A DNA stretch of 64,000 nucleotides. Source: Bacillota bacterium (GTDB taxonomy: Bacteria > Bacillota > Clostridia > Lachnospirales > Lachnospiraceae). This document shows positions 1 to 7,014 of the stretch, one piece after another. Numbering within the stretch: position 1 is the first letter of the stretch; the number at the start of each line of letters is the position of its first letter. A program made the position numbers and the translations under genes. The stretch is taken from assembly GCA_023399055.1 (NCBI GenBank), contig JAEWQV010000027.1, positions 418,891-482,890 of the forward strand, read 5' to 3'. The notes below the pieces were generated by a model. That model worked only from the letters and a program-made list of their open reading frames with translations. It was not told the DNA's origin and did not search any database.

Positions 1-3
1 AAT

Positions 4-48
4 GAAAACCATTGCAGGTAAAAGATATTATAACTTACAATGGTTTTC
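4..48. repeat. Inverted repeat, possible terminator of an upstream gene
   Basis: GAAAACCATTG at 4-14 is repeated in perfect inverse orientation at 38-48, giving an 11-bp stem with a 23-nt loop. The right arm ends in TTTTC, so it could end a transcript entering from the left, but the U-tract is poor. The rest of 49-217 shows only small hairpins, such as CACTTTTCAGTG near 91. Confidence 0.4.
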
Positions 49-217
49 TTATGTTAAAGAGTTTATTTCATTACGACTTCATTGAAAACCACTTTTCAGT
101 GATTAAGTCTTTTAATTTTATGTGTTGCAACTTAATGTTGCGCAGCTTCTAGCTCGAATTGGTAGAGTGAACCGTTTTAAATGCTATGATTAAATCATTA
201 ATAAAAGGAGGTTTAAT

Positions 218-634
218 ATGACATTAGGTGAAAAGTTACTCTTTCTAAGAAAAGCTAAAAGTCTCTCCCAAGAGCAGCTTGCATCAGAAATTACAGTATC
301 CAGACAAGCAATTTCTAAATGGGAATTGGGGGAGTCTTTGCCCGATACAGAAAATATAAAGCAGATAATGAAAATATTTGATGTTACTGCTGATTTTTTA
401 CTCAATGATGAAATTGACATACCTATTACAAAAAGTGTTAATGAGGAAACTGAGGAAGATGTGGCTTTTTTATTGCTGAAGAACGAATTAAAGGATGATT
501 CTGATAAATTAGCTTTGAGAATGTATGAAAGTCAGCTGAAAGGAAAAAGTCATTCTAAGTGGTTCTGGTTACTACAGACATTTGCTATTTTTGTTTTTGT
601 ACTTATTGGAATCTATTATTTATACCTTCGCTAG
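218..634 (+). CDS. XRE-family HTH regulator with C-terminal membrane anchor
   Basis: A 138-residue protein. Residues about 5-60 form a Cro/C1-type helix-turn-helix (LGEKLLFLRKAKSLSQEQLA, then SRQAISKWELGESLPD). A charged middle section follows, and residues about 113-136 form one hydrophobic segment (WFWLLQTFAIFVFVLIGIYY). This layout is common in small Firmicutes regulators that bind DNA while tethered to the membrane. An ideal AAAGGAGG sits 8 bases before the ATG. It is monocistronic, ending at a hairpin terminator before the thrS leader. Target genes cannot be told from sequence. Confidence 0.85.
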   Translation: MTLGEKLLFLRKAKSLSQEQLASEITVSRQAISKWELGESLPDTENIKQIMKIFDVTADFLLNDEIDIPITKSVNEETEEDVAFLLLKNELKDDSDKLALRMYESQLKGKSHSKWFWLLQTFAIFVFVLIGIYYLYLR

Positions 635-654
635 TATGAAAAATAGTAAATCAG

Positions 655-710
655 TCAACGCCCCAACCCTAGGTGTATTAGGAGTTGGTGTGTTGATTTT
701 ATCTTATTTT
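655..710 (+). terminator. Intrinsic terminator after the XRE regulator
   Basis: TCAACGCCCCAAC at 655-667 pairs imperfectly with GTTGGTGTGTTGA at 684-696 (one G-U pair, one mismatch). The stem is followed by a T-rich tract. Confidence 0.7.
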
Positions 711-753
711 ATTTAATTATTTTTGTTTAAGAATTTAATGTAATAATTGTTAC

Positions 754-781
754 TTGACAAAGAAGAGTGGAATGCTATAAT
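754..781 (+). promoter_or_regulatory. Promoter of the thrS T-box transcript
   Basis: TTGACA at 754-759 and TATAAT at 776-781 are both perfect consensus hexamers, separated by 16 bp. Transcription would start near 788, at the beginning of the T-box leader. Confidence 0.85.
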
Positions 782-787
782 TGGAAT

Positions 788-1037
788 ATATAATGAATGT
801 AAAACGTAGATGAGACGAGTAATATGTCGAACCTTTGCAGAGAGAGATATGATTTGGTGGAAGTATCTTATAGGATAGCATATGAAGACTACCTCAGAGT
901 GACCCTAATCCGGTCCGGTGATTCCGTTATCAATCAGAATGAAGTGGGTATATTACCAAAAAGGGTGGAACCGCGACGTAGAAGCTACGCTCGTCCCTTT
1001 CGATTACAAGGGTTAATCGAAAGCGAGGAGTTTTTTT
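788..1037 (+). promoter_or_regulatory. T-box riboswitch leader, threonine type
   Basis: The leader carries the conserved T-box AGGGTGGAACCGCG at 962-975, which captures the free CCA end of uncharged tRNA. The upstream part has stem I features, with a likely specifier codon ACC (threonine) at 891-893. Just downstream is a terminator hairpin at 988-1037: CTTTCGATTA pairs with TAATCGAAAG, extended by CTCG/CGAG and followed by seven T. Uncharged tRNA-Thr binding would favour the antiterminator and allow thrS expression. A 74-codon open frame crossing this region is not a gene. Confidence 0.93.
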
Positions 1038-1100
1038 ATGCGCTTTAACTCTTGTAATTAATTTATACAATCCGTATTTATGAAAGGAAAGGTGTTCAAT

Positions 1101-3062
1101 TTGAAGATTACATTAAAAGATGGATCAGTAAAAGAGTACGACAAGTCAATGACCGTGTATGAAATTGCAAGCGATATTAGTGAAGGCTTAGCAAGAATGG
1201 CTTGCGCAGGTGAATTAAATGGCAAAGTGGTAGACCTAAGAACTTTGGTGGAGAGTGACAGCGATTTAAATATATTAACCTTCAACGATGAAGGTGGGAG
1301 AGGTGCATATCGTCATACAACTTCACATGTGCTTGCACAGGCAGTGAAGAGATTATATCCCGATGCAAAACTCGCAATCGGACCTTCCATTGATACAGGT
1401 TTTTATTATGATTTCGATGTTCCATCTCTTGACAGAGCAGCTCTTGATGAGTTAGAGAAGGAAATGAAGAAAATCATTAAAGAAGGTGCGGAATTAACCC
1501 GCTTTACCCTTCCTCGTGCGGAAGCAATTGCATTAATGCTGGATAAAGGCGAGCCTTACAAGATTGAATTGATTGAGGATCTTCCAGAAGATGCAGAACT
1601 TTCCTTCTATCAGATGGGTGATTTTGTTGATCTTTGTGCTGGACCTCACTTAATGAGTACAAAGAATATTAAAGCGATTAAGTTAATCTCTTCTTCAGGT
1701 GCTTACTGGAGAGGTTCTGAGAAGAACAAGATGCTTACCAGAGTATATGGTACAGCTTATACAAAGAATGCTGACCTTGATGAATATCTTGCTCATCTTG
1801 AAGATATCAAGAAGCGCGATCACAATAAACTTGGACGTGAGATGGGTATTTTTACAACCGTTGATGTTATTGGACAGGGACTTCCGCTATTAATGCCGAA
1901 TGGTACCAAGATCATCCAAACCATGCAAAGATGGATTGAAGATGAGGAAGAAAGACGTGGTTATGTTAGAACGAAGACTCCATTGATGGCAAAGAGCGAT
2001 TTATATAAAATTTCCGGACACTGGGATCATTATAAAGCAGGGATGTTTGTACTTGGTGATGAGAAGGTGGATAAGGAAGTATTTGCACTTCGACCAATGA
2101 CCTGTCCATTCCAGTACTATGTTTATAAAGCAAGTCAAAAATCCTATAGAGATTTGCCTCTTCGTTATGGCGAAACCTCAACCCTATTCCGTAATGAGGA
2201 TTCTGGTGAAATGCATGGTCTTACTCGTGTTCGTCAGTTTACGATTTCCGAAGGTCACTTAATCGTGAGACCAGATCAGATGGATGAAGAGTTCAAGGGT
2301 TGTCTTGATTTAGCTAGATACTGTCTTAAGACACTTGGCTTAGAAGAAGATGTAACCTATCGTCTTTCTAAGTGGGATCCAAATAATAAGGAGAAATATA
2401 TTGGTACTGCAGAGGTTTGGGAAGAAACGCAAGGCAGAATTCGTAACGTATTAAATGAACTTGGAATTGACTTTAAGGAAGAAGAAGGCGAAGCTGCTTT
2501 CTACGGACCTAAGGTAGATATTCAAGCAAAGAATGTATACGGTAAAGAAGATACCATGATTACTATCCAGTGGGATGCTTTAATTGCTGAGCAATTCGAC
2601 ATGTATTATGTAGACCAGAATGGTGAGAAGGTTCGTCCTTATATTATTCATAGAACAAGTATGGGTTGCTATGAGAGAACGCTCGCTTGGTTAATCGAGA
2701 AATATGCAGGGCAGTTCCCTACATGGTTATGCCCAGAACAAGTTCGTGTATTACCTATCTCTGAGAAATATCATGACTATGCGAAAAAGGTGAAAGAAGA
2801 ACTTGCAAATAATAATATCCTAGTAACCGTTGATGAAAGAGCTGAAAAGATCGGTTATAAGATCAGAGAAGCAAGACTTGATCGTGTTCCTTACCTTTTG
2901 GTAGTAGGACAAAAGGAAGAGGAAGAAGGCAAGGTATCCGTTCGTAGCCGTTACCTGGGCGATGAAGGTCAGAAATCATTGGATACTTTTGTAAATGAAA
3001 TCTGTAAGGAAATCAGAACTAAGGAAATTAGAAAAATTGAAGTTGTAGAGAATGAAAAATAA
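1101..3062 (+). CDS. thrS: Threonine-tRNA ligase
   Basis: Charges tRNA-Thr with threonine in the cytoplasm. The chosen TTG start gives 653 residues beginning MKITLKDGSVKEYDK, the normal start of the TGS domain. GAAAGGAAAGGTG lies just before it, whereas the in-frame ATG at 1080 has no Shine-Dalgarno site. Domains in order are TGS, the editing domain (HTTSHVL and CAGPHL metal/editing motifs), the class II core (MTCPFQYYVYK; IIHRTSMG) and the anticodon-binding domain. Length is normal for the family. Regulation is by the T-box leader upstream. A strong terminator follows, so it is monocistronic. Confidence 0.96.
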   Translation: MKITLKDGSVKEYDKSMTVYEIASDISEGLARMACAGELNGKVVDLRTLVESDSDLNILTFNDEGGRGAYRHTTSHVLAQAVKRLYPDAKLAIGPSIDTGFYYDFDVPSLDRAALDELEKEMKKIIKEGAELTRFTLPRAEAIALMLDKGEPYKIELIEDLPEDAELSFYQMGDFVDLCAGPHLMSTKNIKAIKLISSSGAYWRGSEKNKMLTRVYGTAYTKNADLDEYLAHLEDIKKRDHNKLGREMGIFTTVDVIGQGLPLLMPNGTKIIQTMQRWIEDEEERRGYVRTKTPLMAKSDLYKISGHWDHYKAGMFVLGDEKVDKEVFALRPMTCPFQYYVYKASQKSYRDLPLRYGETSTLFRNEDSGEMHGLTRVRQFTISEGHLIVRPDQMDEEFKGCLDLARYCLKTLGLEEDVTYRLSKWDPNNKEKYIGTAEVWEETQGRIRNVLNELGIDFKEEEGEAAFYGPKVDIQAKNVYGKEDTMITIQWDALIAEQFDMYYVDQNGEKVRPYIIHRTSMGCYERTLAWLIEKYAGQFPTWLCPEQVRVLPISEKYHDYAKKVKEELANNNILVTVDERAEKIGYKIREARLDRVPYLLVVGQKEEEEGKVSVRSRYLGDEGQKSLDTFVNEICKEIRTKEIRKIEVVENEK

Positions 3063-3072
3063 GATTTAACGG

Positions 3073-3121
3073 AAAAAGCTGATATATTCCTGGGAGAAGC
3101 CTAGAATATATCAGCTTTTTT
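3073..3121 (+). terminator. Intrinsic terminator of thrS
   Basis: AAAAAGCTGATATATTC at 3073-3089 pairs with GAATATATCAGCTTTTT at 3104-3120, a long perfect stem ending in a T-run. Confidence 0.9.
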
Positions 3122-3161
3122 ATGCCTTGGAAAATCAATTGTATAAAATTAAATTTTGTTA

Positions 3162-3202
3162 TTGACAAATAACCTATTTGTAACTATAATAGTAACAAAT
3201 AG
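3162..3202 (+). promoter_or_regulatory. Promoter with overlapping palindromic operator
   Basis: TTGACA at 3162-3167 and TATAAT at 3185-3190 are 17 bp apart. The -10 box lies inside a 29-bp near-perfect palindrome at 3174-3202 (CTATTTGTAACTAT, A, ATAGTAACAAATAG; 13 of 14 positions pair). A dimeric repressor bound here would block RNA polymerase. About 165 nt of leader follow, including a small hairpin (TGCCTT 3273-3278 with AAGGCA 3291-3296). Regulator identity is unknown. Confidence 0.75.
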
Positions 3203-3367
3203 AGATAAACCAAATAAATCAAAAAGATTTTAAAGGTTATAAGTAGCTTTATTTTTATACAATAGGAGAAAGTGCCTTGTAAGTATCAGGAAGGCATTTT
3301 AAATTATATTTTATCCTGTAATAGATAATAACTATGTAAAATCAATTTAATTCAAGGAGGAACTATT

Positions 3368-3916
3368 ATGAGCAAGAAAACAATTGGAATTATCGTAGGT
3401 AGTTTAAGAAAAGGATCTTTTAATAAGTCAGTTGCAAATTATGTGGCATCCATACTCCCAGAAGGATATGAGGCTAAGTTTATTGACCTAAATGGTATCG
3501 ATATGTTTAACGAAGATTTAGAAGGTAATCCCCCTGAATCCTGGACTCGCTTAAGAGAAGAAGTAAAGTCTTCGGATGCATATCTCTTCTTTACACCGGA
3601 ATATAACCGTTCAGTACCAGCAGCACTTAAAAATGCTTTGGATGTTGCCTCTAGACCTTATGGACAAAGCGTTTGGTCCGGCAAACCTGCTGGAATTGTA
3701 AGTGTTTCCATGGGAGGCATCGCTGGCTTCGGTGCAAATCATCACCTTAGACAGACCCTTACCTTCCTGGATGTTTATCCTCTACAGCAACCAGAGGCAT
3801 ATATTGGTAATGTGATGGGATTGCTTGATGAAAGTGGTAATCTTGTAAATGAGGGTACTCAAAATTTCCTTAAAACGTATGTAGCTGCATTTGCTAATTG
3901 GGTTGAAAAATTCTAA
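3368..3916 (+). CDS. NADPH-dependent FMN reductase family protein
   Basis: A 182-residue flavodoxin-fold oxidoreductase. The N-terminal GSLRKGSFNK loop is the family's FMN-phosphate-binding motif, and TPEYNRSVPAALKNALD is the second conserved flavin-contact motif. Related enzymes reduce quinones, azo compounds or chromate with NAD(P)H; the natural substrate is not visible here. AAGGAGG sits 7 bases before the ATG. The promoter is overlapped by a palindromic operator, and the next gene (pirin) has a related site, so both may answer to one redox or electrophile sensor. Confidence 0.88.
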   Translation: MSKKTIGIIVGSLRKGSFNKSVANYVASILPEGYEAKFIDLNGIDMFNEDLEGNPPESWTRLREEVKSSDAYLFFTPEYNRSVPAALKNALDVASRPYGQSVWSGKPAGIVSVSMGGIAGFGANHHLRQTLTFLDVYPLQQPEAYIGNVMGLLDESGNLVNEGTQNFLKTYVAAFANWVEKF

Positions 3917-4063
3917 TAGTTGCGTTAAAGAGTATATGGCTGTTGAAAAGGGCTAATAGGTTTAGAGAATAGGGAGAATATATCTTCCACACAGATTGAA
4001 GACATCTTAGTTATTTTAAATGGCTCTATCGGACATAAAAGTTCGTTTTACCATGTAAAATAA

Positions 4064-4083
4064 CTAATTTGTCTTACAAATAG
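4064..4083 (+). promoter_or_regulatory. Operator-like inverted repeat before the pirin gene
   Basis: CTAATTTGT at 4064-4072 and ACAAATAG at 4076-4083 form an inverted repeat. The right arm is identical to that of the operator at 3174-3202, and the left arm differs by one inserted base. It lies just upstream of the pirin ribosome-binding site. Confidence 0.5.
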
Positions 4084-4098
4084 TAGAAAGGAGATAGC

Positions 4099-5139
4099 TT
4101 GGAATCAAATATTATAAAGAGTGGAAAACTTGGATTTCAATTGCAGGTATTATCCCCATACATTATTGGCTTCCATCACAAGGATAGATTTCCAGCCGGA
4201 AACGGAAAAATGGAGCCCATTTCCTACATTAGCACACGAATCAAAGGGAATGACTTTCGGGAGGATGTGCCTTATCGTATGTATCATGGGGAGCGGATTC
4301 CGGGTTTTCCCTATCATCCGCATAGAGGATTTGAAACAGTTACGGTTGTCATAAAAGGAATGATAGATCATGCTGACGGACTTTCTCTGGCTGGTCGATA
4401 TGGTGACGGAGATGTACAATGGATGACGGCAGGAAAAGGTTTGCAACACTCTGAAATGTTTCCCGTACTTGATAGGGAGAATGAAAATTTGCTGGAGTTA
4501 TTTCAAATATGGGTTAACTTACCTAAGAAAAGTAAATTTGTTGATCCTCATTATAAAATGCTTTGGAACGAAAATATTCCTGTGATAACCCAGAAGGATG
4601 AGAATGGATACGAGACCTCTATAAAAATTATAAACGGAGCATATAAAGATATAACCTATCTGGATGCAAACCCAGATTCCTGGGCTCATGAACCAAATAA
4701 CCACGTAAATATTTGGCTCATTGAAATGGAGCCTAATGCTGTAATTGTGCTGCCAGGTATCTCATCAACTCTTAACCGCGGACTATACTGTTATGAAGGC
4801 GATTCCTTTCAGATAGAGGAACAGGTATTGCCGGGCAGATCCTATGCTTTTCTGAAAGGAGACCGGGATACTAGAATCGTCAATGGAGCCACAACTTCTA
4901 GATTATTACTATTAGATGGAGAACCAATTAATGAACCGGTGGTTGCATATGGTCCCTTTGTAATGAATACAGAAGAAGAGATAGAACAGGCTTATCGAGA
5001 CTACCAGCGAACCGGGTTCGGGGGTTGGCCCTGGTCTAGTGACGAACCAGTTCATCCCGCAGACAAAGGGCGCTTTGCCCTTTATCCAGACGAAAAAATG
5101 GAATATCCGCCCAAAGCTTGTGGGGGATTGCAAAAGTAG
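4099..5139 (+). CDS. Pirin family protein (two-cupin)
   Basis: A 346-residue pirin homologue. The N-terminal cupin carries the expected iron ligands: His73 and His75 in HPHRGFETVT, and His117 and Glu119 in GKGLQHSE. A C-terminal pirin cupin and a conserved tail (GFGGWPW, then HPADKGRFA) follow. Bacterial pirins are iron proteins with quercetinase-like or regulatory roles; which applies here is unknown. The start is TTG at 4099, supported by AGAAAGGAGA 4 bases upstream and no better ATG. An operator-like repeat precedes it and a symmetrical terminator follows. Confidence 0.9.
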   Translation: MESNIIKSGKLGFQLQVLSPYIIGFHHKDRFPAGNGKMEPISYISTRIKGNDFREDVPYRMYHGERIPGFPYHPHRGFETVTVVIKGMIDHADGLSLAGRYGDGDVQWMTAGKGLQHSEMFPVLDRENENLLELFQIWVNLPKKSKFVDPHYKMLWNENIPVITQKDENGYETSIKIINGAYKDITYLDANPDSWAHEPNNHVNIWLIEMEPNAVIVLPGISSTLNRGLYCYEGDSFQIEEQVLPGRSYAFLKGDRDTRIVNGATTSRLLLLDGEPINEPVVAYGPFVMNTEEEIEQAYRDYQRTGFGGWPWSSDEPVHPADKGRFALYPDEKMEYPPKACGGLQK

Positions 5140-5156
5140 GATAATTATAGATCAAT

Positions 5157-5190
5157 AATAAAACGCCACAGTAATAAGTGGCGTTTTATT
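5157..5190 (+). terminator. Intrinsic terminator after pirin
   Basis: AATAAAACGCCAC at 5157-5169 and GTGGCGTTTTATT at 5178-5190 form a perfect 13-bp stem with an 8-nt loop. The A/T-rich base lets it work in either direction. Confidence 0.9.
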
Positions 5191-5369
5191 ATGTGTTGGA
5201 AGATTACATTTCGTTATAATAGCATAGAAACTATTTGGCAACTCTACGGAGGGTAGATTGCAATGTCATTGATTAAGAGCTACAATTATTTCATTAATCT
5301 AAACGAACTTAAATGGCAAAGCAGATATTGTCATTGATAATTTGTATAATGAAAATGGATGGTGAAATA

Positions 5370-5702
5370 ATGGAAAGAAACACAAGGAAGGCTTTGAAGG
5401 ATGCTTATAAAAATAGATTGCGAATTGGTGGTATTTATCGCATAAGCTGTAATAATAATTCAAGCAATTGGGTACGCGCATCAATGGATTTACAGGGTAT
5501 TAAAAATAGATTTTTATTCTCTGTATCGTCCAATACTTGTCCGGATAAATCAATGTTCCAGGAATGGAATCAATTTGGTGCAGGTGCTTTTTCCTTCGAG
5601 ATACTGGAGGAAATACAGCAAAAGGAAACACAAACAGAACAGGAATTTTCAGAAGAAATAAACACCTTATTGGAACTGTGGAACGAAAAGGAAAAGGATT
5701 AG
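5370..5702 (+). CDS. GIY-YIG nuclease-like small protein
   Basis: A 110-residue protein. GGIYRI near residue 21 resembles the first strand of the GIY-YIG fold, followed by NWVRASMDLQ and FSVSSNTCP, then a conserved FGAGAFSFEILEE segment. Related single-domain proteins in clostridia are annotated as GIY-YIG family, though the catalytic residues of true nucleases are not obvious here. The ATG at 5370 was chosen because family members begin just before the KALKDAYKNR segment; the open frame extends to 5313. It is followed after 18 bases by the DUF2087 gene, suggesting a two-gene unit. Confidence 0.7.
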   Translation: MERNTRKALKDAYKNRLRIGGIYRISCNNNSSNWVRASMDLQGIKNRFLFSVSSNTCPDKSMFQEWNQFGAGAFSFEILEEIQQKETQTEQEFSEEINTLLELWNEKEKD

Positions 5703-5720
5703 TCAAAGGAGCTGGTAATA

Positions 5721-6005
5721 ATGCAACAGACAATAGATATCAGTAGCTTTCTTGATACGGAAGGAAAAATTACTCAACTATCGCAAAAAACTAAAAAGAG
5801 GTTAGCAACGCTTTCCTATCTAGCAGAAAAATTTGAGATTGGACGAAATTATACCGAAAAAGAGGTAAACACTATTTGTGAAAATTGGCATACCTTTGGA
5901 GATTATTTCATATTAAGGCGTGAACTAGTAGATAATGAGTTATTACTTCGAGAGTTAGATGGGTCACGCTATTGGAGACCGGAGTCTGAGATAATGCCTC
6001 ATTAG
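5721..6005 (+). CDS. DUF2087 domain protein
   Basis: A 94-residue protein matching the DUF2087 pattern: basic helix, LAEKFEIGRNYTEKEVN, WHTFGDYFILRRELVD, then GSRYWR near the end. The domain has a winged-helix-like character and often occurs at the end of ArsR- or GCN5-type regulators; here it stands alone. CAAAGGAGC precedes the ATG. It lies between the GIY-YIG-like gene and an XRE regulator with gaps of under 20 bases, so the three are probably co-transcribed. The biochemical role is unknown. Confidence 0.8.
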   Translation: MQQTIDISSFLDTEGKITQLSQKTKKRLATLSYLAEKFEIGRNYTEKEVNTICENWHTFGDYFILRRELVDNELLLRELDGSRYWRPESEIMPH

Positions 6006-6020
6006 ATTTATGGAGGTTAA

Positions 6021-6608
6021 ATGATGCAAAATAACAAAGTTGGAAAAATCATTCTAACATTACGACAGGAACAAGGCCTGACACAAAAGCAGCTGGCTGA
6101 TAAACTGAATGTAAGCAATAAAACAATATCCAAGTGGGAACGAGGCTTAGGGCTTCCTGATATTTCAATTGTTCCAGAGCTTTCTAACCTACTTGGTGTA
6201 GATATCTATAATTTATTAACAGGTGATGTTTCTGCTAGTGATTTTGTTGTAGGTAATATGAAGAATACGCAGTTTTTTGTTTGCCCTACCTGTCATAATA
6301 TTTCGCTTTGTACGGGAAATGCAGAGGTTTCCTGCTGTGGAAAAAAGCTATCAGTTCAGGCTTTGAAAAAAGCGAAGGAAAGTGATAAGCTAGATGTTCA
6401 GGATATGAAAACGGATTGGTTTATAACAAGTAATCACCCCATGACAAAGGAGAATTACATTTCCTTTGTGGCGTTTGTGACAGGGGACCGGATTCAAATA
6501 GTAAAACAATATCCGGAATGGAATTTAAATGTTCACATGCCTAAAAGCGGACATGGTATGCTGATATGGTTCAGTACAGAGAATGGATTACTTTATCAAC
6601 TACTATAG
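6021..6608 (+). CDS. XRE regulator fused to degenerate desulfoferrodoxin-like domain
   Basis: A 195-residue fusion. Residues 8-65 are a Cro/C1-type helix-turn-helix (TQKQLADKLN, SNKTISKWERG). Residues 85-195 resemble a rubredoxin-like plus superoxide-reductase module: CPTC at 88-91, Cys97, Cys105 and Cys106, then SNHPMTKENY around His139. In superoxide reductases the matching iron ligands are HPMxxxHY and CxxHG. Here the second His is Asn145, and the C-terminal Cys and His appear as Ser185 and Asn188. Catalysis is therefore unlikely and sensing more plausible. Two adjacent ATG codons (6021, 6024) follow GGAGG. Confidence 0.8.
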   Translation: MMQNNKVGKIILTLRQEQGLTQKQLADKLNVSNKTISKWERGLGLPDISIVPELSNLLGVDIYNLLTGDVSASDFVVGNMKNTQFFVCPTCHNISLCTGNAEVSCCGKKLSVQALKKAKESDKLDVQDMKTDWFITSNHPMTKENYISFVAFVTGDRIQIVKQYPEWNLNVHMPKSGHGMLIWFSTENGLLYQLL

Positions 6609-6689
6609 TGGAATACAGTTTATATAATAAAGTTTATTATAGGATATACGTGCTTTTTTTAGTAATCATTATTTTTAAGCTTATATCGA

Positions 6690-6718
6690 TTGACACTCGA
6701 ATCCAGTGATGCTAAAAT
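6690..6718 (+). promoter_or_regulatory. Promoter of the oadG-like/oadB unit
   Basis: TTGACA at 6690-6695 and TAAAAT at 6713-6718, spaced 17 bp. It drives a leader of about 110 nt containing a terminator. Confidence 0.75.
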
Positions 6719-6724
6719 TAATTG

Positions 6725-6811
6725 AAATTTCCGGTTGGCAGTTTTGAAAACTGTTTCAAGTTTTAAGCTTAAAGGGTGGAGGGCTTCTTTTTTTGAAGTT
6801 CTCTTTTTTTA
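6725..6811 (+). promoter_or_regulatory. Structured leader with intrinsic terminator (putative attenuator)
   Basis: Between promoter and first gene lie three overlapping inverted repeats: CAGTTTTGAAAACTG, TTGAAAACTGTTTCAA (which excludes the first) and TTTAAGCTTAAA. A terminator follows at 6779-6811: GAGGGCTTC pairs with GAAGTTCTC around seven T, followed by a T-run. Placement inside a 5' leader suggests regulated termination. The ligand, if any, is unknown. Confidence 0.6.
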
Positions 6812-6836
6812 TATTTAAAAAAAGTGAGGTGTAAAA

Positions 6837-6983
6837 ATGTCAATACCAGAAAGTATAATGATTGCATTATTTGTTATAGCGGTTGTTTTTGCAGTATTAG
6901 GAATCCTATGGTCTATAATAAAGGTATTTACCACTATTGTTCAGAGGATAGAACATAGAGCAGTTGTTAACGGCAAAAAATAA
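6837..6983 (+). CDS. OadG-related small membrane subunit
   Basis: A 48-residue protein, too short for most gene callers. One hydrophobic helix spans residues about 8-28 (IALFVIAVVFAVLGILWSII), followed by a short basic tail (KVFTTIVQRIEHRA). The position directly before an OadB-type gene and this shape fit a minimal gamma subunit of a sodium-pumping decarboxylase, which normally anchors the complex. It lacks the longer soluble tail of classical OadG. AAAGTGAGGTG lies 7 bases before the ATG. Confidence 0.75.
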   Translation: MSIPESIMIALFVIAVVFAVLGILWSIIKVFTTIVQRIEHRAVVNGKK

Positions 6984-7014
6984 ACTTTAATATACATACA
7001 AGGGAGGGCTTGCT

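Noticed and set aside
824..1048. 74-codon open frame
   Set aside because: It lies wholly inside the T-box leader and terminator, so it is an RNA element and not a protein gene.
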